Source of the DNA: Trichococcus sp. K1Tr
Lineage (GTDB): Bacteria; Bacillota; Bacilli; Lactobacillales; Aerococcaceae
Length of the DNA stretch: 64,000 nt
Direction: 5' to 3'
Assembly: GCF_028309625.1 (NCBI RefSeq)
Contig: NZ_JAQMHR010000002.1
Span: forward strand, 574,683-638,682
A program made the position numbers and the translations under genes. The number at the start of each line of letters is the position of its first letter. The stretch's first letter is position 1. Positions 54,885-63,361 of the stretch are shown piece by piece. The notes under the pieces are model-generated. The model was not told where the DNA came from. It saw only the letters and a program-made list of their open reading frames with translations, and ran no database searches.

Positions 54885-55856
54885 TCATTTTTTTGTAATG
54901 ATTTCCGCTGCGTACTCTTCGTAGAATAATTTTTTCGTCTGGATGAAGCGTCTGAAGTCGTTCAGCAACTGGAACAGGATGGCACGGTTTTCGAACTCCG
55001 CACGGGTGGCCGGCAACTCGCTTTCGCGGAATGATTGCAGCAATGAATCGATGTCCTCCATCAGATAAATCCCGGTGTTCTGTTCGTGCAGTTGGGCGGC
55101 AGTCAGGAAGAACAGGCCAGCCAAAATCTTGTTTTCGCTTGTCGGCAGCGCGCACAAGCCGAGGTTGGTGGCCATATATTTCAGGATCGTGACCTGCTCG
55201 CTGCGCATATCGAAGTAGCGGATATTATAGGTAGATTGGTCCAGCAACTGATTGTCGAATTCCGCATAGACGACTTGCCTGTATTTTTCCAATTGATCAT
55301 CCAATTCGTCCAACAACCGGCCTTGATTACGGTCATCCCCCTCGCGAAGGGCGACGCTGAAACTATGCAGCACTTCCTTCATTTGCGTCTCTACTTGTTC
55401 ACGAAGCAAAATGATTTGGCTCGCTTTGGAGGGCATGTACAGATTGAATAAAATAGCCACGCCGGCGCCGATCATCATCAGGGCGAGTTCGTTCAGAAGC
55501 CAAGGAAAGCTTGTCTGCTTTTCCAACAACAGATGCGTCACAAGCACCGAACAAGGCGCGATGCCGGATTGAAGATTGAAGCGATAGGCCAATGGTACGT
55601 AAAACAACAGGTAGATGCCGAACACGACGATGTGGAAGCCGAAGAGACGGAACAGGATCGTCGCGATCGTCAATGCCAACACCGTGGAGGCAATACGTTG
55701 CAGTGCCGTCATAACGGAGGATTTTTTGGTGTCCAGCACACTGAGGATCGCAATGACCCCGGCCGAAACGGAATAATTCAAATCAAAAAATTGCGCAATC
55801 AGAATGGCGATGACTGTGGCAAAAGCGATTTTGATGGTACGATGGTTCAAACTCAT
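54885..55856 (-). CDS. Aromatic acid exporter family protein (ArAE/FUSC-like)
   Basis: 323 residues from ATG 55856, which has AGGAGG 6 nt before it (an ATG two codons earlier touches that site). About six hydrophobic segments (1-150), with LNHRTIKIAFATVIAILIAQFFDLNYSVSAGVIAILSVLDTKKSSVMTALQRI at the start, then a soluble helical C-terminal domain. Fits PF06081-type aromatic acid exporter family members. Substrate unproven. Head-to-tail with the T-box transcript, which begins inside its stop region. Confidence 0.82.
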   Translation of the reverse strand: MSLNHRTIKIAFATVIAILIAQFFDLNYSVSAGVIAILSVLDTKKSSVMTALQRIASTVLALTIATILFRLFGFHIVVFGIYLLFYVPLAYRFNLQSGIAPCSVLVTHLLLEKQTSFPWLLNELALMMIGAGVAILFNLYMPSKASQIILLREQVETQMKEVLHSFSVALREGDDRNQGRLLDELDDQLEKYRQVVYAEFDNQLLDQSTYNIRYFDMRSEQVTILKYMATNLGLCALPTSENKILAGLFFLTAAQLHEQNTGIYLMEDIDSLLQSFRESELPATRAEFENRAILFQLLNDFRRFIQTKKLFYEEYAAEIITKK

Positions 55857-56088
55857 GGGCATCCTCCTTTATTTTCTAGCATAGTGCATTTGAAAGCTTT
55901 TGACCAGTGTTTTTGGGAGCAGGAAGAGCGTGTCCTTTTTAGGCTGGAAGTGGATTTTCTAATCAAAAAAACACTATATCTCGTTTTGCTTGCGTGGTAT
56001 GATACTAAATGTTGTTCCGTAAATCAGCGGATCGGAAGTTACATAAAAATACAGAAATAATCAGATAACACCAAAGGAAGGGATATGA

Positions 56089-56769
56089 TTGAGCGTGCTG
56101 GTAATGGCAGGAATGATAGGTGCTGGAAAGTCGACCTACACTGAAATGATTTCAAGAAGATTGGGGACGGAGGCCTTTTTCGAAAGCGTCGATTACAATC
56201 CGATCTTGGATAAATTTTATGATAATCCACAAAAATGGGCTTTCAGCCTTCAAATATATTTCTTGAATACGCGTTTCCGCAGCATCAAGGCTGCATTGAC
56301 TGATGACAATAATGTCTTGGACCGTTCCATATATGAAGACGCGTTGTTCACGCGGGTCAACCACCTGCAAGGCAACATCTCCCAAGAAGAGATGGATATC
56401 TACAATGATCTGTTGGCGAACATGATGGAAGAACTGGAAGGCATGCCCAAAAAAGCGCCGGATCTGCTGATCTATCTGGATGGTTCATTCGAGACGATTT
56501 TGGATCACATCCGCAAGCGCGGCCGTGAATTTGAGCAGATCGAGGACGATTCCGAGTTATTGGCCTACTATGAATTGCTATTCAAAAATTATGAGCAATG
56601 GTATCAGGAGTACAATCAAAGTCCAAAAATCAAGATCAACATCGATACGTTTGACATCGTCAATAACAGCGGTGATGAAGAGCAGGTCATGGCCATCATC
56701 GAAAAAGCGCTCTTGGAAGTCCGCGGCGAAGAGGCCGAATTGACTTATGCCGGAATTAATATCGGGTAA
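56089..56769 (+). CDS. Deoxynucleoside kinase (deoxyadenosine/deoxyguanosine kinase-like)
   Basis: 226 residues from TTG 56089 with GGAAGGG about 8 nt upstream. P-loop GMIGAGKST (8-16), the DRS motif DRSIYEDALF (nucleoside and Mg binding), a lid segment IRKRGREFEQIE, and late KIKINIDTFDI. Salvages purine deoxynucleosides, important in lactobacilli. Only one such gene here rather than the dAK/dGK pair seen in Lactobacillus. Confidence 0.9.
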   Translation: MSVLVMAGMIGAGKSTYTEMISRRLGTEAFFESVDYNPILDKFYDNPQKWAFSLQIYFLNTRFRSIKAALTDDNNVLDRSIYEDALFTRVNHLQGNISQEEMDIYNDLLANMMEELEGMPKKAPDLLIYLDGSFETILDHIRKRGREFEQIEDDSELLAYYELLFKNYEQWYQEYNQSPKIKINIDTFDIVNNSGDEEQVMAIIEKALLEVRGEEAELTYAGINIG

Positions 56770-56798
56770 GCGACAGACCGTTCCGGTCGTCATCAAAC

Positions 56799-56840
56799 AG
56801 CAACAGTGCCATTCGGTGCGACTGCTGTTTTTTTTTGCGA
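56799..56840 (+). terminator. Terminator after deoxynucleoside kinase gene
   Basis: AACAGCAACAGTGCC and GGTGCGACTGCTGTT pair imperfectly and are followed by nine T residues. Confidence 0.8.
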
Positions 56841-56941
56841 GAAGGCATAAATTTTTCGCAACGGACTGAAGCATATCCTTGATTAATATACTATAATGGG
56901 AAGCGGATATAAATGACGGTTGAAGAGGATGGAACCAGACG

Positions 56942-57532
56942 ATGGCGGCGGATAGGGCAGAACAAGCAGTGAATGTGGAGCAATGGCAAGCAATCAATGA
57001 ACGGGATAAGCGTTTTGATGGAGAATTCTTTTACGCGGACAGGAACACACAATTATACTGCAAGCCGTCCTGTCCTTCCCGGCTTCCTAAATTCAATCAT
57101 GTCTGCATCTTTACTTCAGCCGAGGCTGCGGAGGTTAACGGATATAGTCCTTGCCGCAGATGCAGACCGAACGGGAAGGCCGTTACGGATCTGGAATGGG
57201 CCAGCCAGGCCGAGCGCTTTATCCATAACCATTATCAACACCCATTGAGCGTGAATAGCATTGCCGAAGCCTGTCATGGCCCCTCGTCGGAACTGCAGAA
57301 GGTTTTCATCCGGATCTACGGCGTTTCATTGTTGGATTATTTGGATCGTGTCAGGATGGATCAAGCGCGCTACTTGCTGATTCATTCAAGACGCTTCATC
57401 AAGCAAATAGCCGAACTGGTCGGGATCCCCTCCGCGTCGGAATTTTCCCGCAAATTCAAGGAAAAGGAAGGCATGGCGCCGACCTTATACCGCCGGCGCG
57501 TGCGCAAGCGCGAAAGTGAGCAACGGTACTGA
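56942..57532 (+). CDS. adaA: Ada-like methylphosphotriester transferase and regulator (AdaA)
   Basis: 196 residues. The N-terminal Ada zinc domain (about 15-80) has DGEFFYADRNTQLYCKPSCPSR and GYSPCRRCRP: four Cys, with the first of the CxxxC pair the expected methyl acceptor. An AraC-type helix-turn-helix domain follows (about 90-190): LSVNSIAEACHGPSSELQKVFIRIYG and IKQIAELVGIPSASEFSRKFKEKEG. No methylguanine-DNA methyltransferase domain, so it is the AdaA form; AdaB is not adjacent. Confidence 0.9.
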   Translation: MAADRAEQAVNVEQWQAINERDKRFDGEFFYADRNTQLYCKPSCPSRLPKFNHVCIFTSAEAAEVNGYSPCRRCRPNGKAVTDLEWASQAERFIHNHYQHPLSVNSIAEACHGPSSELQKVFIRIYGVSLLDYLDRVRMDQARYLLIHSRRFIKQIAELVGIPSASEFSRKFKEKEGMAPTLYRRRVRKRESEQRY

Positions 57533-57627
57533 TGACCTACTATAGTGCAAACAAATTAATAGAGAGCAATACAGCAGGCCAACCGATCGGCGGTAACTTG
57601 CTGTTTTTTATTTTTGGTTAAAATCAT

Positions 57628-57656
57628 TTGACATAAAACGTCTACAGATGTAAACT
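57628..57656 (+). promoter_or_regulatory. cop promoter with CopY operator (cop box)
   Basis: TTGACA (57628-57633), 17-nt spacer, TAAACT (57651-57656). The cop box TACAGATGTA (57643-57652) matches TACAnnTGTA exactly and overlaps the spacer and -10, so CopY binding would block RNA polymerase. Confidence 0.92.
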
Positions 57657-57696
57657 TACTTCAGAAGCAAGAAACAACAACGAAAGGATGAAAAGA

Positions 57697-58173
57697 ATGA
57701 CCGATTCGACACAGAAAAATATAACCGACGCTGAATGGGAAGTGATGCGTGTTGTCTGGGCAAACGGGAAAGCGACCAGCCGGGAAATCATTTCGGTTTT
57801 GCAGGAAAAAATGGATTGGAAACAAGCCACCGTCAAAACGTTGATCGGAAGACTCGTCGACAAAGGTTTGTTGGCTACGGAACCGATCGGAAATAAATTC
57901 ATCTACAGCGCAAACGTATCCGAACAGGAAAGCGTCGGCGGCGCTACCGAAGACCTTTTGGCGCACGTCTGCACGAAAAAAGTCGGCAGCACGATAGCAG
58001 AACTGATTGAAAGAGCGACGCTTAGCCACGCTGATGTTGCATTGTTGGAAAAGGTGATCGCCGCAAAAAAACGCACGGCAGTCGATGAAGTGAAGTGCAT
58101 GTGCACGCCAGGACAATGCAACTGTAAACAAACCGGTTGCATACACAAGGAGGAATCGCCCGATGGAAAATAA
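57697..58173 (+). CDS. copY: Copper-responsive repressor CopY
   Basis: 158 residues from ATG 57697; an ATG three codons earlier abuts the GAAAGG site. Winged helix of the BlaI/MecI type (ITDAEWEVMRVVWANGKATSREIISVLQEKMDWKQATVKTLIGRLVDKG). The C-terminus has the CxCx4CxC copper motif CMCTPGQCNC. Zn-bound CopY represses; Cu(I) displaces Zn and releases the cop box. Its last 11 bases overlap copA. Confidence 0.95.
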   Translation: MTDSTQKNITDAEWEVMRVVWANGKATSREIISVLQEKMDWKQATVKTLIGRLVDKGLLATEPIGNKFIYSANVSEQESVGGATEDLLAHVCTKKVGSTIAELIERATLSHADVALLEKVIAAKKRTAVDEVKCMCTPGQCNCKQTGCIHKEESPDGK

Positions 58174-60628
58174 AAGTTATGAAATAGAAGGCATGAGTTG
58201 TGCATCGTGCTCACAAGCCGTGGAAAAAGCGGCAGCTAAAGTCGCAGGCGTCAAGGAAGCCACAGTCAATTTGGCGACCGAGAAATTGACGGTTGCCGTC
58301 GATGAAAGCCATTTTTCCGAAGAAATTCTGAAGAATGCAGTCGATGCAGCTGGCTACGTTTTGGTGGCAAACAAGAAAGAAAAGACATTTCTGATCGAAG
58401 GCATGAGTTGCGCCTCGTGTTCCCAAACCGTGGAAAAAGTGACCCGGGCAGTTGCCGGCGTATCTGATGCGTCAGTGAACTTGGCTACCGAAAAAATGGT
58501 TATCTCCTACGATCCGACCGTGCTTCATCCAGGGGATATCGAAAAAATTGTGGCCGAAGCGGGCTACAAGGCGATCGAAGAGAACGCTACTATAGAAGAA
58601 AGCGACCAAAACCAAGCGAAGAAAGAACAGCATATCAAAAATATGTGGAGACGCTTTTGGCTCTCGGCGGTATTCACGCTTCCTCTTCTGTATCTCGCGA
58701 TGGGCCACATGTTGGGCTTGCCCTTGCCGATGAGCCTCCATCCGAATATGTACCCGGTCACGTTCGCGCTCACGCAGCTAGTGCTGACGATTCCGGTGAT
58801 GGTGCTCGGGACGAAGTTTTTTACGGTAGGATTCAAGTCCTTGTTCAAAGGCCACCCGAATATGGACTCGCTGGTGGCTTTGGGGACCAGTACCGCCTTT
58901 CTGTATAGCCTATATGGCACCTTTGCAGCAATCGGAGGGAACAACGAACTTGTCATGAACTTGTATTACGAATCGGCGGCCGTCATCTTGACGCTGATCA
59001 CGCTCGGGAAGTACTTCGAGGCCGTATCAAAAGGCAAGACGTCGGAGGCCATCAAAAAACTGATGGGCTTAGCGCCTAAGACTGCCCGCGTCATCCGTGA
59101 CGGCAATGAGCAGGAAATCAAACTGGATGCCGTCATGGTAGGGGACATTTTGGTTGTCCGTCCCGGCGAAAAGATGGCTGTCGATGGAAAAGTGACGGAA
59201 GGCCTGACATCCGTTGATGAATCGATGTTGACAGGCGAGAGCATGCCCGTGGAGAAAAAAGCGGGCGATGCCATCATCGGCGGCAGCATCAACAAAAATG
59301 GTTCCATCCAGTACCGGGCAGAAAAAGTCGGAAAAGATACGGCCCTTGCACAGATCATCAAGTTGGTGGAAGATGCCCAAGGTTCAAAAGCACCGATCGC
59401 AAAACTGGCTGATACGATTTCGGGCTACTTCGTTCCGATCGTCATCGTGCTCGCTGTTCTGGCCGGGCTGGCATGGTACTTCTGGGGACAAGAATCCTGG
59501 ATTTTCGCACTGACCATCACGATTTCGGTCTTGGTCATCGCCTGTCCTTGCGCTTTGGGTTTGGCGACACCTACCGCCATCATGGTGGGTACCGGCAAGG
59601 GCGCCGAGAACGGTGTGCTGATCAAAAGCGGGACGGCTCTGGAAGTGACGCATAAAATTCAGACAATCGTTTTCGACAAGACGGGAACAATCACGGAAGG
59701 CAAGCCGAAAGTTACGGATGTTCTGGTCCGTGAAGGGCTTGATCCGGATGAACTGTTGCTGTTGGCGGCATCGGCCGAAAAAGGGTCGGAGCATCCGCTT
59801 GGAGAAGCCATCGTTCGCGATGCTGAAGAGAAAGAGCTGTCTTTGTTGAAACCATCCGCCTTCAATGCGCTGCCTGGTTTCGGTATTGCCGTCACAATCG
59901 ATGGGAAAGAGCTTCTGTTGGGAAATGAAAAGTTGATGCTGAATCATGCAATAGGACTCGGTTCATTTGCCGAAACCTCCCACATGTTGGCTGAACAAGG
60001 CAAAACACCGATGTACATCGCAATGGATGGAGAATTGGCCGGCATCATCGCCGTTGCCGATACAGTGAAAGCAAGCAGTGCGGCCGCTATCAAAAAACTC
60101 CGTGGTATGGGCATCGAAATCGCGATGATCACCGGCGACAATAAACGTACGGCGCAAGCCATTGCCAACCAAGTGGGGATCGACCGGGTCTTGAGTGAAG
60201 TATTGCCTGAAGACAAAGCGGAAGAAGTCAAGAAGTTGCAACAGGGCGGCCGCAAAGTCGCCATGGTCGGAGACGGCGTCAATGACGCACCGGCATTGGC
60301 CCAAGCCGACATCGGCATCGCCATCGGATCAGGGACGGACGTCGCCATCGAGTCAGCGGATATCGTGCTGATGAAGAGCGATTTGATGGCAGTAGCCACA
60401 GCCGTCGAACTCAGCAAAGCCACCATCAAAAACATCAAGGAGAATCTGTTCTGGGCATTCGCCTATAATGTCCTGGGCATTCCTGTCGCAATGGGAATAC
60501 TGCACGTCTTCGGGGGACCCTTGTTGAATCCGATGATCGCCGGAGCAGCGATGAGTTTCAGCTCGGTATCGGTTGTGTTGAATGCATTACGTCTGAAAGG
60601 GTTCAAACCTTCCGTCTCAAAACGGTAA
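58163..60628 (+). CDS. copA: Copper-exporting P1B-type ATPase
   Basis: 821 residues. Two N-terminal heavy-metal-binding domains with GMSCASC (Cys13/16 and Cys83/86). The membrane metal site is CPC in IACPCALGLATPTA; the phosphorylation site is Asp in FDKTGT; TGES and MVGDGVNDAPAL complete the ATPase core. It exports Cu(I) (or Ag). AGGAGG lies 10 nt before the ATG inside copY. Co-transcribed with copY and the small chaperone gene. Confidence 0.96.
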   Translation: MENKSYEIEGMSCASCSQAVEKAAAKVAGVKEATVNLATEKLTVAVDESHFSEEILKNAVDAAGYVLVANKKEKTFLIEGMSCASCSQTVEKVTRAVAGVSDASVNLATEKMVISYDPTVLHPGDIEKIVAEAGYKAIEENATIEESDQNQAKKEQHIKNMWRRFWLSAVFTLPLLYLAMGHMLGLPLPMSLHPNMYPVTFALTQLVLTIPVMVLGTKFFTVGFKSLFKGHPNMDSLVALGTSTAFLYSLYGTFAAIGGNNELVMNLYYESAAVILTLITLGKYFEAVSKGKTSEAIKKLMGLAPKTARVIRDGNEQEIKLDAVMVGDILVVRPGEKMAVDGKVTEGLTSVDESMLTGESMPVEKKAGDAIIGGSINKNGSIQYRAEKVGKDTALAQIIKLVEDAQGSKAPIAKLADTISGYFVPIVIVLAVLAGLAWYFWGQESWIFALTITISVLVIACPCALGLATPTAIMVGTGKGAENGVLIKSGTALEVTHKIQTIVFDKTGTITEGKPKVTDVLVREGLDPDELLLLAASAEKGSEHPLGEAIVRDAEEKELSLLKPSAFNALPGFGIAVTIDGKELLLGNEKLMLNHAIGLGSFAETSHMLAEQGKTPMYIAMDGELAGIIAVADTVKASSAAAIKKLRGMGIEIAMITGDNKRTAQAIANQVGIDRVLSEVLPEDKAEEVKKLQQGGRKVAMVGDGVNDAPALAQADIGIAIGSGTDVAIESADIVLMKSDLMAVATAVELSKATIKNIKENLFWAFAYNVLGIPVAMGILHVFGGPLLNPMIAGAAMSFSSVSVVLNALRLKGFKPSVSKR

Positions 60629-60659
60629 AGGATTAATAAATAGAAAAGAGGAAACGATT

Positions 60660-60869
60660 ATGGAAAAAGAATTGATGCTAGAAGGAATGAAGTGCGATGG
60701 TTGCGTAGCGACAGTCAAAGAGAAGTTCTCTGCGATTGCAGGTGTGGAAGAAGTAACGGTTGATCTGGAAGGAAAGAAAGCAACGGTCAAAATGACCCAA
60801 GACATTTCCGAAACGACTTTCAATGAAGCGTTGTCCAGCACGAAGTTCAAAGTAACCGGCAGCAAATAA
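60660..60869 (+). CDS. copZ: Copper chaperone, heavy-metal-associated domain
   Basis: 69 residues, one HMA domain with GMKCDGC as the Cu(I)-binding CxxC. Closes the copYAZ operon, 31 nt after copA. Delivers Cu to CopY and CopA in the related Enterococcus system. Usual CopZ has MxCxxC, as here. Confidence 0.93.
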   Translation: MEKELMLEGMKCDGCVATVKEKFSAIAGVEEVTVDLEGKKATVKMTQDISETTFNEALSSTKFKVTGSK

Positions 60870-60886
60870 GCAAAAAATAATGGCAC

Positions 60887-60921
60887 AGGCTCCCTCAGCA
60901 ATCGCTGAGGGGGCTTTTTTC
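60887..60921 (+). terminator. Terminator of the cop operon
   Basis: GGCTCCCTCAGC and GCTGAGGGGGC pair around AATC, followed by TTTTTT. Confidence 0.93.
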
Positions 60922-61014
60922 GCACAAATTTGCACATTTTTTCTGTTTGGCTATTGTAGTGAGCACAATTTAGGAGTAGAATGGAACATGCAGTCCGGTC
61001 GAACAGGCCAGCAT

Positions 61015-61085
61015 GCGGGCGTAGTTTAGTGGTAAAATGCGACCTTCCCAAGGTCATGTCGCGGGTCCGATTCCCGTCGCCCGCT
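61015..61085 (+). tRNA. tRNA-Gly (anticodon CCC)
   Basis: Acceptor arms GCGGGCG and CGCCCGC pair perfectly with discriminator T. The anticodon loop TTCCCAA reads CCC (glycine GGG codon); the stem CGACC/GGTCA has one C-A mismatch at the outermost pair. The T-arm CGGGT-CCGATTC-CCGTC varies at one site (GTCCGA for GTTCGA). CCA is not encoded. Followed by a terminator. Confidence 0.93.
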
Positions 61086-61137
61086 TACTTATAATCAATA
61101 TATCTTGAGGCTGGGACATAACTAGCTGAAATGAATG

Positions 61138-61184
61138 AAAAAAGGTTCCAATCACCAGATTATGGTGGTTGGAACCTTTTTTTG
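61138..61184. terminator. Bidirectional terminator between tRNA-Gly and DUF305 gene
   Basis: AAAAAAGGTTCCAATCACCA pairs with TGGTGGTTGGAACCTTTTTTT around GATTA. Confidence 0.93.
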
Positions 61185-61272
61185 AGGATTTTGGTGCAGT
61201 TTGCCTTCCAATGAGGGCTTCATGGGCAGTGTATTTCCTCATGTTCACTGTCCATTCATCTCTATCAAAATA

Positions 61273-61725
61273 TTACTTTTCTTGCTGAATCTCCTCAATC
61301 AAGCTTCTCATCTCCGCAATCTCCCGCTCCTGCGCATCTATGATTTCATCTGCCAATTTTCGGACACGCTCGTCTTCTAACTTTGCACGCTCACTCGCCA
61401 AGATGGCAATGGAATGGTGTGGAATCATCGCTTGCATGTAATCCACATCATCTATTGTCGCCTGACTGCGCACCAACCATAACGAAACACCGAAGATTAG
61501 GAAACTCACTCCCAGTATGATAATGTTCCACTTCTTATTATCATACATCTTCCACATAAACGACAGCATCACAACCGCCATCACAGATCCCATGATCAAC
61601 GTCATTAAGAGCCGCATCTCACTGAAGTAAATATGATTTAGCTGAAATACATTCAAGAACATCAAGAAATACATAATTACCGTAGAGACCAGAATCATAA
61701 TTCCAAAACGTACATACTTTTTCAT
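61273..61725 (-). CDS. DUF305 membrane protein
   Basis: 150 residues from ATG 61725 with GGAGGAG 8 nt upstream; the longer upstream frame lacks start signals. Three membrane helices (about 5-95), then a DUF305 ferritin-like helical part with YMQAMIPHHSIAILASERA and RVRKLADEIIDAQEREIAEMRSLI; the paired His and Met could bind metal. DUF305 genes often lie near copper genes; copYAZ is 0.7 kb away but on the other strand. Confidence 0.85.
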   Translation of the reverse strand: MKKYVRFGIMILVSTVIMYFLMFLNVFQLNHIYFSEMRLLMTLIMGSVMAVVMLSFMWKMYDNKKWNIIILGVSFLIFGVSLWLVRSQATIDDVDYMQAMIPHHSIAILASERAKLEDERVRKLADEIIDAQEREIAEMRSLIEEIQQEK

Positions 61726-62391
61726 AACAATCTCCTCCTGACTGTAATGACTCCTTACACATCTTACCCCCATTATAGCCACACGCGGCTGACGGGTCAA
61801 AAAATCCCATTTCTATAGGTATCCTTTTTGTTTACCAGCAACCTCCCTAGGTGGTTAAAAAACAGGCGCGGGCTCACCTAATTTGGGTAAGCTCACGCCT
61901 GTTTTTATTATTCAGTTGGGTTTTGTCCCAACCGCTTTTTATTTATGTTTACAATAAGCAAATGTTTTGTAATAATTTTTAGTCACTAAAAGCGGAATGG
62001 GTCGGATCCGCTTGGGAAATGAAATAAAATGATGAAAATATTACAGCTGGAATAGCTGTTAGATCAATGGTTTATCTATTTTATGACATGGAGTTTGTGA
62101 AAAAGAACAGCTATTGTGCCAATTGTTACAAATTGATTTTCTATATTACGACAGCGTAATATTTGACTTATGTTTGTAAGATAAACAGTTATTTGAGACA
62201 GTCACGTTAAGATGGAATAACAAAGAATGTATTTTTAACTTTGGCGGTTTATTTCATGATAGGATTGTCTCTGTTGAAAGAACTCCGATCGAGACCTGGA
62301 TAAATACTTCATTTATCAAATAAAAAAGGTCATGAAGAGTATAAATTGCAATACGAAAACATTGCGAAGAGAAGAAAGGGACAAAACACAC
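61726..62391. other. Long intergenic region upstream of the wall hydrolase gene
   Basis: 666 bp. It holds two hairpins near 61858-61942 and then about 450 bp of AT-rich sequence without a credible small gene. ATTACGACAGCGTAAT (62143-62158) is a 6-bp palindrome with a 4-nt loop. Several TGTAA-type half-sites occur (around 61957, 62126, 62173) that might be WalR contacts, as expected for a wall hydrolase, but the exact direct-repeat spacing was not found. I do not recognise the c-di-AMP (ydaO) riboswitch core. Confidence 0.5.
61858..61907 (+). terminator. Orphan terminator-like hairpin
   Basis: AAACAGGCGCGGGCTCACC pairs with GGGTAAGCTCACGCCTGTTTTT. No gene on the plus strand ends here, so it may end a small RNA or be left from a lost gene. 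A second hairpin (AGTTGGG / CCCAACC) follows at 61914-61941. Confidence 0.7.
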
Positions 62392-63198
62392 ATGAAAAAC
62401 TTCAAATCTAGATTATTCGTAACGAGCGCAACTTTAGCAGCCATCGGTTTTATGGCAACAGCGAATCCTACACAAGCAAACGCAACAGAATATAATTCAT
62501 CCACTTGGACAGCACGTACAGCAGATCAAATCAAAGCAGATATCCAAAACTTGGAGAGCGGCAGCAAATACACTTTCCAATGGGGCGACACTTTATCAGC
62601 AATCGCATTGGCGACTGACGTATCAGTGAATGCTTTAGTCGATGTCAACAGCATCGGAAATGCAGATATGATCATTGCCGGCAACTCAATCGTATTGTCA
62701 GCAGATCACAACATCGTGACTGTTGAACAAGACTCAGAAGTGAAGAGCTACGATGTCAGCTCCGAAGAAGCAGTTGAAGTCGAAACACCAGTTGAAGCAG
62801 TTGAAGAAGTTCAAGCAGCTGCACCAGTAGCAGCACCAGCAGTAGAAACATATGTTGAGCCAGTTGCAGTAGCACAAACAGCAGCAACGACCTACCAAGC
62901 TAGCAACTTCTTGTATCAAGTAGTCCAAGCTGAAGCAGGCCCAAGCTACCAAGAAAAATTGAACGTTGCTTCCGTTATCATGAACCGCGTTGAATCAGGA
63001 ATCTGGGGCGGAACGACTATTGACGCTGTATTGTATGCATCAGGTCAATTCTCAGTAGTTTCCAACGGAGCAGCGTCAGCGGAAGTACCTACTGCTGACA
63101 CAATCCAAGCAGTTAATGAAGTATTGAACGGTTACCGTTCAACATCAGCTGAAAGCTTCCGTGCTTCAGGCGATGGCGTAACAAACGTATTCTTCTAA
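62392..63198 (+). CDS. LysM-domain cell-wall hydrolase (SleB-like)
   Basis: Secreted protein of 268 residues from ATG 62392. Signal peptide with AxA-type end (ANPTQANA). LysM domain about 60-105 (YTFQWGDTLSAIALATDVSVNALVDVNSI...IIAGNSIVL) for peptidoglycan binding. A Val/Glu/Ala/Pro-rich linker (about 115-175) follows. The C-terminal SleB/CwlJ-type domain has LYQVVQAEAGPSYQEKLNVASVIMNRVESGIWG with the catalytic-type Glu in QAEAG, then GQFSVVSNGAA. Probably acts in wall turnover or cell separation. Confidence 0.88.
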   Translation: MKNFKSRLFVTSATLAAIGFMATANPTQANATEYNSSTWTARTADQIKADIQNLESGSKYTFQWGDTLSAIALATDVSVNALVDVNSIGNADMIIAGNSIVLSADHNIVTVEQDSEVKSYDVSSEEAVEVETPVEAVEEVQAAAPVAAPAVETYVEPVAVAQTAATTYQASNFLYQVVQAEAGPSYQEKLNVASVIMNRVESGIWGGTTIDAVLYASGQFSVVSNGAASAEVPTADTIQAVNEVLNGYRSTSAESFRASGDGVTNVFF

Positions 63199-63228
63199 AA
63201 AATACAAACAGCACCGATAGTACGAACC

Positions 63229-63264
63229 AAAAAGCTGGACCCATTGCGGGTTCAGCTTTTTTTG
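63229..63264 (+). terminator. Terminator of the wall hydrolase gene
   Basis: AAAAAGCTGGACCC and GGGTTCAGCTTTTTTT pair around ATTGC. Confidence 0.92.
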
Positions 63265-63293
63265 ATATTATAGGAAAGTATAAAATTTTTCAG

Positions 63294-63326
63294 CTGTGGA
63301 ATGTGATGATAGCACATGTTCCACAG
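63294..63326. repeat. Hairpin at the left side of the IS91-like element
   Basis: CTGTGGAA-TGTG and CACA-TGTTCCACAG pair around ATGATAG. It lies 36 bp before the transposase start and may be part of the element's subterminal (terIS/oriIS) structure. Confidence 0.6.
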
Positions 63327-63361
63327 TTTTTGTTTTGGTTTCACAGTGGTAAAATAGAAGT

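Noticed and set aside
61950..62391. c-di-AMP (ydaO/yuaA) riboswitch upstream of the LysM hydrolase
   Set aside because: Gene type would fit, but the conserved core sequence was not recognisable on reading.
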